Source: Macrothele yani (lineage: Eukaryota > Arthropoda > Arachnida > Araneae > Macrothelidae). From it: DNA of 64,000 bases. The position numbers and the translations under genes were made by a program. A model generated the notes under the pieces. That model was given only the letters and a program-made list of their open reading frames with translations, ran no database searches and was not told the origin of the DNA. This document shows positions 53,910 to 64,000 of this stretch, one piece after another; within the stretch, counting starts at the first letter, position 1, and every line of letters starts with the position of its first letter. The stretch spans positions 17,361,001 to 17,425,000 of the forward strand of contig CM077011.1 in NCBI GenBank assembly GCA_039090855.1, read 5' to 3'.

Positions 53910-54494
53910 TAACTCTGTATCATTTAACTTCATCTTATATTCAACACTAAAAATTTCACGCTCAAAATCCATGACTTTGATTTTTCACGTACGTGTACTC
54001 AATTTGAATTTCAAACAAACTTCCTTTACACTAGCCAACATATTTTGCAACTCACGTTCACCCTCAGAAATCAGGATTGGATCATCTGCATAGGTAGAAA
54101 CCTACACACATGGGAATTTCTAAGACAAACAAATACTGTGTGTTTTGTTTGTCTTAGAAATTCCCGTTCTAAATCAAGCTTTTCTTTGAGTTCTGTGTTC
54201 TTATGTAAATTTGCGTGTCTTCGTTAAACAATTTCTGACTTAACGTCACAAGTTTTTCAAGGAGAGTTGGCAACCTGACAGTGGGTCAAAGTGTAATCAA
54301 GGTAAAGAAGAGTTGATATTCAGAAGAGTAGAATTAGTGCAATGTGAGAGGAGATGAGTAAAATCAGAGAGAGGAGACGTAAAGAGCGGTATTCAACATG
54401 CAGAGTGTAACTGCGAATTAAATGAACAGAGTTATATCAGTTGAGCAGATTACATTAAGACTTGAGAGCGATATTTTCAAAACTAAACTGTAAT
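53910..54494. other. No gene; one perfect hairpin
   Basis: Unique sequence except for the hairpin at 54112-54165. Confidence 0.4.
54112..54165. repeat. Perfect 22-bp hairpin
   Basis: GGGAATTTCTAAGACAAACA(AA) and its exact reverse complement flank a 10-nt loop. No mismatch. Confidence 0.95.
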
Positions 54495-54576
54495 GATCGT
54501 TGTCACAGAGTGTTCAAAGTATTTGATCGTTGTCACAGAGTGTTCAAAGTGTTTGATCGTTGTCACAGAGTGTTTT
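54495..54576 (+). repeat. 30-bp tandem repeat (3 copies)
   Basis: GATCGTTGTCACAGAGTGTT at 54495, 54525 and 54555, with spacer CAAAGTATTT or CAAAGTGTTT. Confidence 0.95.
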
Positions 54577-55172
54577 TTGTTGTAAAAACTGTTTGAAAAT
54601 TTTTTAGTTTAATATTAATGCTTATTAAACTGCATATTCTATATATATTAATATTGACCATGCATTTTAACAAATTACATAAGGAGCTGGAGTTGATCGA
54701 CTTGCCCCGAAATTCATATTTTCAAGAAATATACGTTTAAACAATAAAACAAAAATACTGGTCAGGAAAAATGAAGACAAGACACAGTTGAAACAAAGTT
54801 GAGGAGATATGATATGCAAATCAAAAGTTCTGAAATTACCTTATGAGAGAAAACCACAAAAGAAGTAGGCTCTTCCAATTATCTGGAATAAATTCTTCAA
54901 AATTATTAAAACTGGACAAAAAAATTGATGGAAGTGTTAAGAAATCGAGCACTCCTGTCTCCACGAACGGACGCCTGCCATTGCTCGCGTAGCAATAACG
55001 TCACGGATCTGGAAGAAATATGCATAGGCTGTGTAAGGCCCGTATAATTTGGAGTCCCCAAGTTTGGTTCGGCTGTTTAGTCCCCACTGTATTCATTAAG
55101 TCTTTTATTACCACATATGATTAGTCCACAAAATTGGTGACAAGCCATAATTAGCAACTGTAAACACATGAA
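54577..55172. other. No recognisable feature
   Basis: AT-rich unique sequence. Confidence 0.4.
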
Positions 55173-55893
55173 AAGGTAAATTAAAAAATTTATTACAGGA
55201 CCAACATCCTGCTTGGTGCACATCGACGTATATATCTATAACACGGCAGCACTTCAGTCACACGTCGCCATAATTCCAATTCCGACCAGCATCTTCTCTT
55301 CCTATGTATTTCCAAAATGGTTTCTCTCGCTAATCTCCTAGACCAAACCGGTCTTCTTCTCCGGGAATGTTGCTCAGCCCCTCAGGCGTAATGATCACCT
55401 GACCCAGTGCTTAAAGGTAAATTAACAACTTTATTACAGGACCAACATCCTGCTTGGTGCACATCGACGTATATATCTATAACACGGCAGCACTTCAGTC
55501 ACACGTCGTCATAATTCCAATTCCGACCAGCATCTTCTCTTCCTATGTATTTCCAAAATGGTTTCTCTCGCTAATCTCCTAGACCAAACCGGTCTTCTCC
55601 GTGAATGTTGCTCAGCCCCATCAGGCGTAATGATCACCTGACCCAGTGCTTAAAGGTAAATTAACAACTTTATTACAGGACCAACATCCTGCTTGGTGCA
55701 CATCGACGTATATATCTATAACACGGCAGCACTTCAGTCACACGTAGTCATAATTCCAATTCCGACCAGCAGCTTCTCTTCCTATGTATTTCCAAAATGG
55801 TTTCTCTCGCTAATCTCCTAGACCAAACCGGTCTTCTTCTCCGTGAATGTTGCTCAGCCCCCTCAGGCGTAATGATCACCTGACCCAGCGCTT
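55173..55893 (+). repeat. ~240-bp tandem repeat (3 near-identical copies)
   Basis: Units begin AAAGGTAAATTA at 55173, 55413 and 55652, and end near GACCCAGTGCTT. Each contains TTTATTACAGGACCAACATC, GCTTGGTGCACATCGACG and AATGGTTTCTCTCGC. Very low divergence (a few indels such as CTTCTTCTCCG/CTTCTCCG). No ORF. Confidence 0.95.
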
Positions 55894-55964
55894 ACCCTAC
55901 ACTGACGTCAGTAAGACTTCGCTTATGTGCCAAGTACAGTTGGCATTAATACTGTACATATATA

Positions 55965-57322
55965 CCGGGTGCGCCATATAAAAGACGCCCCGTGGCCAGA
56001 CGTTGTTAGGCGGGTTAAACCTGTTTGGCGGATTTCCAGTTAAAACTGCTTTGTTCCACTTCTAACAGGTTTCTGCGTGTACAGCTGCAAAGGAATTCTC
56101 CGGAGTGGTTAGTCACCGCCAAAGCAGTGTAGGTACGCGGTTATAAGTGTAAGTGAAGAGAGAACAAAGGCAACGGAAATGGTTATAAGTACCGAACAGC
56201 GGATTTTTATTGTGGAACAGTATTTCAGAAATAACTCATACAAGGTATTAAATGAGTTTTTTACAGAAAAATTACCACATTGTGCAGCACCGACGAAATC
56301 AGTGGTACAGAAGTTAGTGTGGAAATTTCGTAAAACCGGCACGGTGTGCAATAGGAAAAGAAACAAACCCAAGACAATTCGTACTGAAGATAATATCAAG
56401 AATGTGTGCTCAATGATGTCACAAAGCAATCCGAAGTCGATTCGCCGATTATCGTCTGCAACGGGAATATCTACCACGTCATGCCAACGCATACTTAAGG
56501 TGAATTTGCATTTTCGGCAGTACAAAGTTATGGCGGTCCAAGAACTTAAAAACTCCTGATTATGCAAAAGCGATGCAATATTGTAAGTGGTTTCATGAGG
56601 CCATTGTCAGCGGTGATATGGACCCAACACTTTATTACATGATAGATGAAGCATGGTTTCATTTGCCCGGGTATGTCAAGCGCAAAACAGCAGGATCTCG
56701 ACCGACACGAATCCCAGACGGACAATGGAGGCTCCTCCGTACGACCAAAAGATAGGCGTTTGGTGTGCTGTGTCTGCGAAGAGGATAATCGGCCCATTCC
56801 TTTCCACTGACACCATCAACTAGGAGCGCTGTGTTCAGTAACTGTTGCCGCACTTACAGGAGAAAAGCGAACATATGCTTTCTTTAAGCAGAATGCTGCA
56901 ACGGCGCATACTGCGCGGAACAGTCTACGTGCTGTGCATGAAGTGTTTGGGGAGGACAAAACTGTATCGAAGGGCCTATGACCAACCAGATCACCCGATC
57001 TCTCCACCTGTGACTTTGATCTGTGGGGAGCATTAAAAGGGAAAGTGTACGCAACTAATCCACACACCCTTGATGAATTAAAAGAGAACATTACGGATGA
57101 CATGCCCCAGATTACTGCCGATGAGTTGTGGCGCGTTACGAACAGCATGTTGCGCCGTGTGCAGCTGTGTCTTGATGTCGGAAGACAGCACTTTCAGCAA
57201 TTCTTGTAAACGCAGATTTACTCCTGTTTTCTGTCATTTAAACTATTCTTTACCATGTATAGTAACATTGCCTGAATGTTGTCGTTCATTATGCTCTGGC
57301 CTCTTTTATATGGCACACCCTG
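55965..57322 (+). mobile_element. Tc1/mariner element, DD39D type
   Basis: Inverted ends CCGGGTGCGCCATATAAAAG at 55965 and, inverted, CAGGGTGTGCCATATAAAAG ending at 57322. TATA flanks both sides (55961-55964, 57323-57326). Length 1358 bp. Confidence 0.9.
56179..57209 (+). pseudogene. Tc1/mariner-type transposase (DD39D), inactive
   Basis: ATG 56179 (MVISTEQRIFIVEQYFRNNS), helix-turn-helix SVVQKLVWKFRKTGTVCNRK, RRLSSATGISTTSCQRILK, frameshift near 56545, YYMIDEAWFHLPGYVK (first Asp), frameshift near 56750, GVWCAVSAKRIIGPF, then KQNAATAHTARNSLRAVHEV and SPDLSTCDFDLWG (third Asp). End near 57209. The second catalytic Asp (usually QQDGATAHTA) is Asn here, and a TGA replaces Trp before PTRSPDL. 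Thirty-nine residues separate positions two and three. Family: arthropod transposases with an N-terminal DUF4817-like domain. Confidence 0.85.
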
Positions 57323-57326
57323 TATA

Positions 57327-57960
57327 GAAAATAATCTCAATATAAAGTCCTTACAGCCTGCATGAGCAGGGGGCGTCAGTTTGCAGTAAGAAGCTCGTGC
57401 AGAAATTTTCGAATTTTGAACGAGGAGTAATTATGGGTACAAAGAAGGAGGCGTTTATCATTTCGGCAAACGCAGGCATTGGTGATAATCAAAATTTCCG
57501 TATTTTTCATCACACAATCCGCAAATTATTTGTTAAAATACTTTAAAATTTAGGTTTTGCGGGTTAGACACCGGTGCGGATAATACTCAGCTTTAAAAAA
57601 AGCACTTAGATTTTAAAAAAAAAACTAGCATCGCCATTGTCAGCAGAAGTCGTATATTTAGAAAATCACTAGAGATGCGTTAATAACAGGGAAACGCAAC
57701 GCAATACGAAGCTGGAGGTTCGCAACCAACTGGAAAGTTAAGATTTTTTTTTTTTTTAATTACGAACATTCTGACAGAAAATACAATGCAACGATGGCGA
57801 TATTATTTATTCACGCGGATGGTCACCCGCTGTTTGAAGCTCAAAGTCACACAACTTCGTGGATGCCGCGCGTCTAACTACGGGAATGTTGTACTGCTGA
57901 AAAACCAAAAGATTTTTGTTCTTTCATACTTTGAAAGTTACAGAAAAGCATTTTAAAGTA
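57327..57960. other. No recognisable feature
   Basis: Unique sequence with short homopolymer tracts. Confidence 0.4.
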
Positions 57961-57964
57961 ACAA

Positions 57965-58100
57965 TAGTGGCGCATTGGTGAGAGCACTGGCTTCTGATCA
58001 TTCCTTCTAGATAAGTCGGATTCGAATCCCAGTGAGGCATGGATGTTGTGTATTTATTACGACACCGTCTCTCGCTCCCTTTCCTGGGAAAACGTAAACT
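57965..58100 (+). mobile_element. Degraded tRNA-derived SINE, same family as 6424 and 38751
   Basis: AGTGGCGCATTGGTGAGAGC and GGATTCGAATCCCAGTGAGG, then the SINE body GGCATGGATGTTGTGT and a CTCTCGCTCCCTTTCCTGG stretch. The 3' part is missing and substitutions are common, so this is an older copy. Confidence 0.75.
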
Positions 58101-59334
58101 TATAACTTTCTGATAATAGAATTTTGAATTTCTTTTTCCAGTTGCCTGAGACCTTCCTGAAACCGGCATTAAATTTCACTTCTGATAGAAAATGTCAAAG
58201 TTTTTCTTTCTCTTTTTAACTTTTCTACTGAGCTCCAAGAAATTCTAACACTATCACAAGAAAGTTCACAAATGAGAAGATAAAAAAGTAAACGTTAATA
58301 TTTGTCGGTGGGAAATCTCCAGTTGCTTAAAAAAAATGTACTTGTGTTTTTTGTTCACCTTTATCGCGTTATTTAGAGAATGTCTGTTTATGAACTGCTC
58401 GACTTTGAAGCTAGTTTAACGCGTTAGTAAGTATTTTGCTTCCCTTATCTTGCTATTCCTTTTTTGAATTTCATTTTATGGCGCTGTTTGAATTTTTATT
58501 TTATCCTGCCTTGTTTTTTTGTTTTCAGCGAAAATAAAAAAAAAAATAAGTCATTCCAATTGATTTTTCTCAGTTGGCTGACGTGATGTATAAGTAATAC
58601 GCTGAAGATCTACTGCGGGAACACTGAGCTATAGATAAAGATATTCCGCTTCTTTAAACAATGAATAATTGTTTTTACTGCATCATATTACTGCAAATTC
58701 AAGCATGAAATTCTTGGAAAAACCTTCTTAAAAGAAAAAGTAAACGTTGTGAATATAGAAATAATAAGTCGAACATTTCATAAAAGCACTAATACATACG
58801 CATTTCTTTAAAGCGTTCCTAGAATAACAAAACTATTGTAGAATGTCTGAAATTAAATCCTTTTGTGCAAACACAGCGATGAAGTACTTCCGGGAATCAT
58901 TATTTTCTGCACAAAGAAAACGTAAAACCATCAGAAAATTGATACCGGCAAAATGCTTTTGACTTCGAGAAGTCGTGTCGCAGACGAATGTTAAAGACAA
59001 ACGAGTAGAAGAATTTTTTCAACAAGTAAATATTGAGAGAAGCAGGGTTGAACAGATATAAGTGGATTTTTTTTCGTATTTACTTTTTAAAGTCGCTGGA
59101 TAGATTTTGTCACCGGTTTATACCTGCGTTCGTTGTTCAGCAAAGAGAAATGAATAATCTAGGAACCGTTGTCTACACGAAGAACATCTTTTCTGCATAG
59201 CTAACCACGCACTCATTTTCAAAACGCAAAGAAAAGGTACTCCAGCGCTAGGCCCTCTGCAGCAGAAAAAGAAGAATTGAGGTAGTGAGCATAGGAAGTC
59301 TAAAACAATTTACAGCGGGTAGCCAAGCAAAATA
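58101..59334. other. No recognisable feature
   Basis: AT-rich unique sequence. Confidence 0.4.
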
Positions 59335-60775
59335 CACTAGCGGAAAGTGAAAAAATAACACCAAGAAGGAGACGTCTGATACCAACGAAATTTATACAGC
59401 ATAATAACGGAATACAGAGGATAACGTGATCAAAACATTATGGCAAAATACAGCTGTATTTGCTGGTAAACTGAAAAATAACATTTCCATGTAACATGGT
59501 TAGTACGAGATTCAACCCTCATGAACTGCATCACACTGTGCAATTCTGGCATGGAGTCTGTCGTACAGATGTTGGATGTAAGTTTGGGGCATTGAGTTCC
59601 AAGCATCCTCAACCTGGACGCGTAAATCGGGGATGGTCGTGGCTGGCCGTGAAGACTAAATAAGTCGTTGTCCCATAAAATCCCACACGTGCTCAATGGG
59701 GGACAAATCTGGTGAACGCGCAGGCCATGGAAATTGTCTCACACCCTGAAGTGCATGTTGCGTTGCACGTACCGTGTGTGGGCGTGCATTATCCTGCTGA
59801 AAAACACCACGATGGACCGACCTTACAGATGGCACAACAACGGGCTGAATGATGAATGATGATGAATGATGTAGGAGGTGCCGTTTAACGTACCCGGTAC
59901 AAACACTAGTTGTGAATAGGAGTGATAGCTGATCGCTCCCCACACCAGGAGACCAGGTGTAGGCCCTGTGTGTCGCTGGCGGATGCAAGAAGGGTGGAGA
60001 TGCTCCCCTGTGCGTCTGCGAACACGCATGCGGCCATCGGAGGCTCCCAAGCAGAATCTGCTTTAATCGCTGAACACGACAGATCGCCATTGCGTTCTCC
60101 AGTGCAGACGTTGGCAACACCACTGCAGCCGTTCCTGACGGTGGGCTGGAGTCACAGGTACACATGCCAGAGGCACACGTGCACGTAGTCCTGAATCCAG
60201 TGCACGGCTGCGGATTGTTCGCAGAGTCACCTCAGGTGCAACGGCAACTCGGATTTGCGTCGCAGTGGATGTTCTGCTTGACAACGCTGCTCTTCTTATG
60301 CGTCGATCGGCCCGCTCATCAGTCCGTCTGTGACTCCCGCTTCCACGTGTCTTCTCGTGTGGGAATGTTCCTCGGACCATCTACGCCACCATCGTCCCAC
60401 CACCAATACTTCCCGTCCAATTCGCTCCGCAGTACGACGATACGACCACCCGGCCTCGCGGAGTTCGTCTAGACTACCTCGCTCAAAGTCCGATAACTGC
60501 TGAAATCCTACACGTCTTCCATGTCCAGGCATTGCAGCTTCTTCAGGGTCTTCGCACGCGTCCGTACCCTGACGACTAATTACATTCACTTCGCCGTACT
60601 CCTTAAATACCACCAACGATAATTTGCATATTATGCCGTGCTGTGGCGTAAGCGCTCACCGGTTGGTCCCGAAATTAACATCACATCTACATAAACTCGA
60701 CCCCATTAACATATGTAAATTTCATGATCGCGAGCCGATTCCTTCTTGGTGTTCTTTTTTCACTTTCCGCCAATG
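59335..60775 (-). mobile_element. Tc1-like element, copy B
   Basis: Ends CACTAGCGGAAAGTGAAAAA at 59335 and, inverted, CATTGGCGGAAAGTGAAAAA ending at 60775. TA at 59333-59334 and 60776-60777. Length 1441 bp; longer than copy A through small insertions (an ATGAATGATG expansion near 59850, a short duplication near 60160). Confidence 0.92.
59500..60532 (-). pseudogene. Tc1-like transposase copy B, several frameshifts
   Basis: ATG 60532 (MPGHGRRVGFQQLSDFERGS), WSYRRTAERIGREVLVVGRW, a shift near 60340, RRIRRAALSSRTSTATQIRV, RSVVFSD then a stop (the first Asp is present but ES becomes a stop), GRMRVRRRTGEHLHPSC, VWGAISYHSYSQLVFV, an insertion-shifted loop, FQQDNARPHTVRATQHAL and SPDLSPIEHVWDFMG. 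The 32-residue Asp-Glu spacing is the same as copy A. More damaged than copy A. Confidence 0.88.
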
Positions 60776-60815
60776 TATAAATAAAAGTACTACATCGTAA
60801 AAAAAAAAAAAAGAT

Positions 60816-61095
60816 TCTAAATTTCACAAATCACCTTTTCGTGATTCCTCTCATGAATTAACGAAGCATATTTCCGATACAACATTTTCCGTGAAATGCG
60901 GAAATAAATTTAAATTTCAAGGACTTTTCGTACCACAGGGGTTTTGAATTTTCAGAAATCATTTCGCAATTCCTCTCTTATATGGACGGTAAATTGCATT
61001 TTTTGTTTTTGTGCAAAGTTAAAAAATTCTAAATTTCCAGGAATCTTTCCGCAACTCCTTTCTTATATTAGCGGAAAAATTCCGTCCTCACTTTT
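60816..61095. repeat. Degenerate ~100-bp tandem repeat (about 3 copies)
   Basis: Variants of ATTCTAAATTTC, then a 'TTTCGCAATTCCTCTCTTATAT'-like stretch, recur near 60816, 60945 and 61030 with low identity. Confidence 0.5.
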
Positions 61096-61115
61096 TTCTA
61101 TCTATGTGATGAAAA

Positions 61116-61171
<56 letters not shown>
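61116..61171 (+). repeat. (GT)n(GA)n microsatellite
   Basis: About 11 GT followed by about 17 GA dinucleotides. Confidence 0.98.
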
Positions 61172-61173
<2 letters not shown>

Positions 61174-62510
61174 TTGATCATCTGTTCAATTTCCATAATT
61201 TGTTGAAGAATATGATTTTGCAGTTCTGTGGCTATACCAGCAATTATACTGTGCATTGCTTTACCGTAAGAAACCTAGCACTTCAGTTATTGTACAAGTT
61301 TTGCACGATGTCTACCCAGTCTCAGCATAAATCAGGGCTATAGAAGAGAAGGGCTGGTCCTTAGAGCCGGCTCCCCTGAAGACGCGAGCTGTAGATGATG
61401 ACCTAGTCATGCTGCAGCAGCGAGTTGGTAGTGGCGTTCTCAGAAGCCACTGCTCCACGGGAAATCCGAAATAATCAGTTTAAAAGTCAAGGAAAAACTA
61501 CATAACTGTAAAGCACTACGGTAAAGGGAATGAAAATGAACTAAACTATCATCACTGTAGTTAAAAAAAAAAAAAACATTATTTAAACTTTAAACATATG
61601 TTTTTAACATTACAGTATTGGCCATATAAACACATCATTGTGTATTACGCAAAAGACTCAGCGACTAATTAACAGCTGATTATTTATAAAACACAGCATT
61701 GGGAAAAATTTCCGAACACCGTGTTTTGCCGGTAACAAAAATCAAAATGCAGTTGTGCAAATGATAATACTTGTTTTCTGTGTGTCACTTATTAAATACA
61801 TATATATCTAAGCAAAATTTATGCCATTCTAAAGCGCTGATCATATAATTTAAGTTTTCTGTTTTCTACAATTCTGTAATCACATTGTAGGAGATATATC
61901 TTATTTCTCCAAAAACGTTTATAATTGTATTCTCTAAAATATATTTTTTCGTTCTATAAAACCACAATTTTTGAATTAAGTAAGTTTATATTTTAGGAGC
62001 TTCCAACTAACAAAAATCAGCTTGCATTTCATTTCACTTATTTCGTTATGGGGTTGCATTTGACTATGTTACATTTCAAAATTAATTTTATAACATATAG
62101 TATTAAGAAAAACAACATATATAATGTTAATACTTATGTACAGGGTAACCACAGAACAGGAAATTGAGTAAACGGCTATTTATATATAGCCTGAGTGAAT
62201 CGCAATTCCCCTAAAGTACGTAGTCAAGTCAAACGTCCTGCACATATAAAATTTACTCATATCTGGTCTGATTAATAAATTTTACCATAGAATCAAATAC
62301 TTTAATTTGTTAACAAATATTTTTTTATTTGCTTTCGAAAATAATTATCATTATTAATATGTGCTAATTGACAAGGTAGGTTTCTCCATAACATCCCTGG
62401 TAATCAATAAATCTTTTTTGGGTTAAAAGTGTTAGGCATTGGTAACAAAGATGCATTTCTATCTCTTGTTTAATAGTCGTGACCTACAGGGTTCAGTTGA
62501 ATTAAATGTT
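61172..62510. other. No recognisable feature
   Basis: AT-rich. The GC-richer stretch 61340-61480 shows no usable frame. Confidence 0.4.
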
Positions 62511-62515
62511 GATAC

Positions 62516-62815
62516 CTATTCTCTTTTATACATGAATCCTAATCTAAATTTCCATAATTTTTTAATATCTAAAAATCCATAAGAATTTATCCGTAACCCC
62601 ATATTCAAGTTAATTCGCCTAAAATTATTTAAAATTCTGACCATCCTTTTTTGTAATGATTGTAATTTATATAAATTGGTCTTAGTAGTTTGCCCCCATA
62701 CTAATAAACAATAAGTCAAACATGGATAAATCAAACTGTAGTACAACATTTTTAATGTTTTAAATGTTAAATTATTTGAAATTCTCGTAATTAAACCCAA
62801 TACCCCGAAATTTTG
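62516..62815 (-). pseudogene. non-LTR reverse transcriptase 3' fragment
   Basis: The minus-strand frame GLITRISNNLTFKTLKMLYY, SLIYPCLTYCLLVWGQT, LQSLQKRMVRILNNF, FLDIKKLWKFRLGFMYKRE matches the post-RT region of Jockey/CR1-type LINEs ('YYSLI.P.L.Y....WG', 'LQ..QKR..RI'). It is a separate, differently oriented copy from 14310-14690. Confidence 0.75.
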
Positions 62816-63480
62816 TTTACAATATTTTGAATATCTTTGTTTACTTGAGAGTTAATTATGCAGATCAGGGCACATTGTGGCATTTTACAAATCGTAAATA
62901 TTTTACATGTAAATTTTTTCTCAACCAAAAGTGAAAAACTTTTACTTAAATTTGCAGCTTGATTTGGGAAGCATCCTTTGTTCGCTAAAAATCAGGTATA
63001 GGTTTTCTTCCCAGTATTTGAACGTATTTATTTCTGTATTTTCTGCTGGGCCTTTCTATGTGATACTAGTACTGCATTTCTGTTTAAAGATCGAATTCTG
63101 ATAAACGTTCGCAATCTACAAAATAAGCGAATTGCGTCTTTGTTTATTTGAGGGTAATGGTTTTCCAGTTCGCTGACAAGTTCGCAGATTACACCTTTAC
63201 CTTTTCGAAAAGTGATGTCGTGAAAGAGTAAAAATGTTTTTCAAATTTTTGTACCGTATTCATTTATGAGCAGGACGGTAGGGTAAGTCCACCTGAAGAC
63301 AGTATTTAATCCAATCAGATTGAATAGGTAAACTATTACGGTAAGACCACCTGAAGACAGTAATTTAATCCAATCTGATTGACTAGGTAAACTATTTATG
63401 TACACGCATACAATAGATACATACACTTTTAAACATTCGCGTGATCTATTTGTATCTCTCTCTATATATGTATTATAGTA

Positions 63481-64000
63481 TCATCATCATCATCATCATC
63501 ATCATCATTGTCAACCATTATCAATCCACTGCTGGACGAAGGTCTCCCAAGTTTCCTCCACAACGGTCTGTCTTGTGCCAGTCTCTTCCATGTCACTCCC
63601 GCATACTTTCGAATTTCATCCACTCATCTTCCATGTGGTCTTCTTCTAGGTCTTTTCCTGTCCCTTGGAATCCAATCTAAAATTTCGGCTGTCCATCGAT
63701 GGTCTGTTCTTCTGGCAGTATGTCCAGCCCATTGCCATTTCAGGGATTTAACTCTGATCATGATGTCTTCCACTCTTGTCATTTTTCGGATCCACGTGTT
63801 CCTCTTCTTATCTCTCCTGGTTACACCAAGCATGGGCCTCTCCATCCTTGTTTGAGTTGTCTGCAGCCTTTGTATGTCTCTTTTAGCTAAGGTCCACGTC
63901 TCTGCACCATACGTAAGCACTGGAAGGATGCATTGATCAAACACTTTTCTTTTAAGACATAATGGCATATTGCTCTTGAAAATTATGCTGTTTCTTCCAA
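63481..64000 (-). mobile_element. RTE retrotransposon copy 2, 3' end (runs off window)
   Basis: The (ATG)n tail (63481-63509) is followed by the stop at 63511-63513 and the RTE C-terminal coding region, over 90% identical to 40038-40530. A one-base deletion near 63547 (GGTCTCCCAAG against GGTCTCCCCAAG) shifts the frame. Segments CLKRKVFDQCILPVLTYGAE and KSLKWQWAGHTARRTDHRW are clear. The rest lies beyond position 64000. Confidence 0.93.

Overview
This window looks like intergenic or heterochromatic DNA from a large arthropod nuclear genome. The sequence is AT-rich. There are no operons, no convincing host gene and no spliced host exons. Almost everything recognisable is transposable-element (TE) debris: mariner and Tc1 elements, hAT elements, a Penelope-like element with a GIY-YIG domain, RTE and Jockey/CR1-like LINEs, tRNA-derived SINEs, palindromic MITEs and satellite arrays. 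This mix is typical of insects and arachnids. Class or species cannot be decided from the sequence alone.

Layout. Positions 1-3632 hold a mariner pseudogene split by a 2.7 kb fold-back element whose 1.1 kb arms carry two decayed copies of the 3' half of an orphan gene. Positions 4.4-5.5 kb hold tRNA-like repeats, including a 313-bp tandem array. Positions 6.4-7.6 kb hold a SINE with clean target-site duplications and a deleted mariner. Positions 8.0-10.5 kb hold a satellite of about 154-bp monomers in a three-monomer higher-order unit, each monomer carrying a motif like the CTCF core. Positions 11.9-12.2 kb hold an inverted SINE pair, and 14.3-15.2 kb a LINE 3' end. Positions 15.8-19.1 kb are a nest: Tc1, interrupted by hAT, interrupted by a Penelope-like element. 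Positions 23.5-38 kb hold a run of eight Tc1/mariner elements, one of which contains an 18-copy minisatellite grown from its own transposase coding sequence. Positions 38.2-44 kb are a second nest: a palindromic MITE, interrupted by hAT, interrupted by a SINE and a nearly full-length RTE. Positions 45.7-51.5 kb hold two minisatellites and several dispersed or palindromic repeats. Positions 52-61 kb hold two copies of one Tc1 family, a DD39D element and a three-copy 240-bp repeat. Positions 62.5-64 kb hold LINE fragments, including the 3' end of a second RTE copy that runs off the window.

No transposase here appears functional. Nearly all have frameshifts, stops or lost catalytic residues. The RTE at 40.0-43.2 kb is the best preserved, with one nonsense codon in an otherwise continuous ORF of about 985 codons.

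The relationships between features are insertions into one another, not pathways. The target-site duplications let several insertion orders be read directly. The most unusual items are the fold-back element with its orphan gene, the CTCF-motif satellite, the transposase-derived minisatellite, and inverted or tandem structures built from tRNA-derived sequence.
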